Assembly (NCBI GenBank): GCA_031289575.1
Contig: JAITPE010000235.1
Span: 1 to 6,614, forward strand
Source: Spirochaetia bacterium
GTDB lineage: Bacteria; Spirochaetota; UBA4802; UBA5550
DNA length: 6,614 bases
Direction of reading: 5' to 3'
Shown here: in pieces, positions 5,193 to 6,614 of the stretch
How positions within the stretch are numbered: position 1 is the first letter of the stretch
Layout: every line of letters begins with the position of its first letter
Made by a program: the position numbers and the translations under genes
Notes under the pieces: generated by a model
What the model saw: the letters and a program-made list of their open reading frames with translations, nothing else
What the model was told of the DNA's origin: nothing
The model's database searches: none

Positions 5193-5806
5193 TGGTCTAT
5201 TCCGCAGCACTTCTTGTATTTTTTTCCGCTGCCGCAGGAGCAAGGGTCGTTTCGGCCCGGAGTGGATATAACGCCGGCCTTGCCGTTAAGCGCCATTTTT
5301 TTCACCTCCGCGGCATGGCGCTTCATGAAGTTACGCATGGGTTGATGCTCTTCTTTCTCTTCTTTCAGCATATCATCGGCCAGACGCTGAAGCTGTTCGC
5401 TGTCATCGGCCGGCGCCATAAGACTCCCCGTTATGCCTTCGAGCGCCGGAGCTATTTCATTTCCCAGCGGTACATAGCCGCGCGCCGCGCAGAATTTCAT
5501 GAAACTAATGAGCGAGTTTTCGACTGTAATCCAGTAATCATCGCCGGCTGTGAGTTTGAGCGGCATTACATCAAGCGCGCATTTGCGGCTGTGCATGGCG
5601 TCCCACTGCGCGGGGCTCATGAGAAAAGTGACATACATGAGCTGGCTGAAAACAATGACCACCATATCGGCCTGCTGCTGTTCGGCCGCGGAGAGAAGCG
5701 GGAACCCGGCGGAGGCCTTGAATTCGGGAATCCACAAGTTGATGGAGTTTTTTACCGATTGAAATTCCTGTTCGCTGAAGGCGCGGCAGTTTGCGGTTTC
5801 TGTCAT
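5189..5806 (-). CDS. SEC-C motif protein of unknown function
   Basis: The protein has 205 residues. The C-terminal end carries a complete SEC-C zinc motif, GRNDPCSCGSGKKYKKCCG, with Cys189, Cys191, Cys200 and Cys201. This motif is best known from the SecA C-terminus and often ends otherwise unrelated proteins. The first 180 or so residues look alpha-helical, contain several aromatic clusters (WIPEFKASAGF, DDYWITVENSLISFMKF) and a charged stretch (LKEEKEEHQPMRNFMKRH), and match no family I can name. No signal peptide or membrane segment is seen. It is the first gene of a minus-strand trio, starts behind AGGAG, and its stop overlaps the nucleosidase start as ATGA. The role is not known; a zinc-dependent protein or ribosome contact is only a guess. 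Confidence 0.85.
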   Translation of the reverse strand: MTETANCRAFSEQEFQSVKNSINLWIPEFKASAGFPLLSAAEQQQADMVVIVFSQLMYVTFLMSPAQWDAMHSRKCALDVMPLKLTAGDDYWITVENSLISFMKFCAARGYVPLGNEIAPALEGITGSLMAPADDSEQLQRLADDMLKEEKEEHQPMRNFMKRHAAEVKKMALNGKAGVISTPGRNDPCSCGSGKKYKKCCGIDQ

Positions 5807-5812
5807 CTCTAG

Positions 5813-5817
5813 CTCCT
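5813..5817 (-). promoter_or_regulatory. Ribosome-binding site of the SEC-C gene
   Basis: AGGAG on the minus strand lies six bases before the ATG at 5806. It supports that start and shows that the organism uses Shine-Dalgarno initiation, which makes its absence before rsh noteworthy. Confidence 0.75.
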
Positions 5818-5834
5818 GATTCGTTTAAATCCAG

Positions 5835-5861
5835 CTTTTATTTATTCGCAGAGCTTGTCAA
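5835..5861 (-). promoter_or_regulatory. Possible promoter of the SEC-C/nucleosidase/NIF3-like unit
   Basis: On the minus strand a perfect TTGACA (5861-5856) is followed, after only 15 bases, by TAAAAG (5840-5835), a poor -10 match. It sits in the gap between the decayed Bro-N gene and the SEC-C start, where a promoter is expected. The short spacer keeps confidence low. Confidence 0.3.
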
Positions 5862-5900
5862 ATATTTATATGGCTATGCGAACGCAATTAACGCGGCGGC

Positions 5901-6367
5901 TTATTCTTTTTTTCCAATTTGCAGGTTTCCTGTTTTTGCATTCAATGGAGAAATGACCTTTTTTCCTGTTTATAATCAATCATTGCCTGTTCAATGGACA
6001 GTTCCGGGTCTTGCAGTTGGTCTAAGCGATCTTTGGCAACTTGCGCAATCCATAGTTTGAACGGTTCCGCCTTGGGCGAAGGAATGGATTGAATCAAGCG
6101 GAAAAGCTGCTGAGTATTAGCAACATCGGTAAGATATTTTTTACCATCGGCTGCCGGTAATTTAAGTTGGTGACAAAATGTCACCGACTGATTTCCTTCT
6201 TCTTTAAGTCTCTGTTTTAATTTATTCCAATATTTGCGACTATCGACACTGTCGGTTAAGACATCAACCACATCCACAACAGAAAAATACCATTCTTCCT
6301 CTTCCTCGTTCCATACGGTGCGGACTTTTTTCTCTTCAAAGAGTTTGATTGTACCTTTATTCTTCAT
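5901..6367 (-). pseudogene. Bro-N domain gene with its middle deleted and the tail frameshifted
   Basis: The frame from ATG 6367 reads 141 codons to a TGA at 5942. Residues 1 to about 125 are a good Bro-N domain of the kind found in phage antirepressors and related accessory proteins: TIKLFEEKKVRTVWNEEEEE, WYFSVVDVVDVLT, WNKLKQRLKEEG, TFCHQLKLPAADGKKYLTDV, then LRLIQSIPSPKAEPFKLW-like text ending QAMIDYK. From about 5969 a different frame continues as TGKKVISPLNAKTGNLQIGK and ends at TAA 5901-5903. That text looks like the usual C-terminus of this family. Full-length relatives, as I recall them, are about 260-290 residues, so roughly 130-150 middle residues are gone and the join is out of frame. 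As written the protein ends with the aberrant QEKRSFLH. DNA binding of the remaining domain is possible but unproven. Confidence 0.75.
6169..6185. repeat. Inverted repeat inside the Bro-N gene
   Basis: The arms GGTGACA (6169-6175) and TGTCACC (6179-6185) are perfect around AAA. It encodes part of SVTFCHQL. An operator role is conceivable for a DNA-binding protein gene, but the position inside conserved codons makes coincidence as likely. Confidence 0.6.
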
Positions 6368-6537
6368 ATTTACTCCTACAAAAAATTATATGTTTAAAAG
6401 AAAGCGTTTGAACTGAGCTGTTTATACTAAATATTTATTTACTATTACTAAAAAATGTCAACGCTTATTTTCCTTCCCAAAAATAACTTGACGCTATAAA
6501 GCTATTATGATAGATTTCTCTTTATGGAAATGGAGAA
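6368..6537. promoter_or_regulatory. Divergent intergenic region with promoter-like elements
   Basis: This A+T-rich gap separates the minus-strand Bro-N gene from the plus-strand flavoprotein. For the plus strand, TTGACG (6488-6493) and TAGATT (6511-6516) are 17 bases apart and would start RNA about 15 bases before the ATG at 6538. For the minus strand, a perfect TTGACA lies near 6460 with only weak -10 sequences, and a TATAAT (6390-6385) lies close to the Bro-N ribosome site. No clear operator dyad or riboswitch fold is visible. Confidence 0.35.
6373..6377 (-). promoter_or_regulatory. Ribosome-binding site of the Bro-N gene
   Basis: AGGAG on the minus strand lies five bases before the ATG at 6367 and fixes that start. 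The retained initiation signal fits recent decay of the gene. Confidence 0.7.
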
Positions 6538-6614
6538 ATGGAAAAGAAATCATCCAGCGCCCTTGTAATAGGCTCCGGCATAGCGGGAATACGCGCCGCC
6601 ATTGAACTTGCCGA
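6538..6614 (+). CDS. 5' end of an FAD/NAD-binding oxidoreductase, HdrA-like
   Basis: Twenty-five codons are visible before the window ends. After a short basic leader, residues 8-25 read ALVIGSGIAGIRAAIELA, a classic dinucleotide-binding beta-alpha-beta with GxGxxG. The wording is closest to the start of HdrA, the flavin subunit of heterodisulfide reductases that takes part in electron bifurcation in anaerobes. Other flavoproteins, such as glutamate-synthase-like or fumarate-reductase-like subunits, cannot be excluded from so short a piece. ATG 6538 is preceded by GGAG with an unusually short gap of two bases, and no other in-frame start exists before the upstream TAG at 6511. Confidence 0.6.
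   Translation, partial: MEKKSSSALVIGSGIAGIRAAIELA

Noticed and set aside
5193..5243. Upstream start for the nucleosidase, adding 17 residues
   Set aside because: The extra residues come from the SEC-C zinc-motif region in another frame, and ATG 5192 with its ATGA overlap fits the family start.
5321..5330. Ten-base palindrome CTTCATGAAG in the SEC-C gene
   Set aside because: A ten-base perfect palindrome without a loop is expected by chance in a few kilobases.
4608..5345. Long plus-strand open frame opposite the nucleosidase gene
   Set aside because: It is a shadow produced by G+C-rich codons of genes with clear family motifs on the other strand.

Overview
This window comes from a bacterial chromosome. 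It carries one long multidomain stringent-response gene (rsh) rather than a relA/spoT pair, which argues against a typical beta- or gammaproteobacterium. Two genes start behind clear AGGAG sites and one behind AGGTGAT, and several genes are packed with overlapping stops and starts. The right edge opens a Rossmann-type flavoprotein resembling HdrA, which would suit an anaerobe, but the sequence does not let me name a phylum.

Layout. (1) Positions 1-1680 are visibly A+T-rich and accessory in character. They hold the tail of an unknown gene, then two 91-bp direct repeats (163-253 and 1611-1701) that bracket a decayed cluster. Between the repeats lie the 3' end of a lost gene, an apparently intact DUF488 protein with an antitoxin-like N-terminal region, and a shortened conserved protein that looks internally deleted. 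(2) Positions 1681-4301 hold rsh and maf, which overlap at TAATG. The first seven codons of rsh lie inside the right-hand repeat. (3) Positions 4298-5806 on the minus strand hold a tight three-gene unit: a SEC-C protein, a nucleosidase and a stand-alone NIF3-type domain. (4) Positions 5901-6367 on the minus strand hold a Bro-N gene that has lost its middle and is frameshifted. (5) From 6538 on the plus strand the HdrA-like flavoprotein begins.

How the parts relate. rsh sets (p)ppGpp levels and maf removes non-canonical or modified nucleotides, so their coupling puts two nucleotide-housekeeping functions together. The minus-strand unit pairs a purine-nucleoside-type hydrolase with two small proteins that have metal or ligand-binding folds; their joint role is unknown. 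The accessory parts share one theme: shortened genes whose two ends survive (Bro-N and probably the KTYP gene) or of which only the tail survives (349-453), placed next to direct repeats. The window also has more close inverted repeats inside coding sequence than I would expect by chance, most strikingly a perfect 16-bp-arm hairpin near the start of the nucleosidase gene. I found no rRNA, tRNA, CRISPR array, integrase or transposase.
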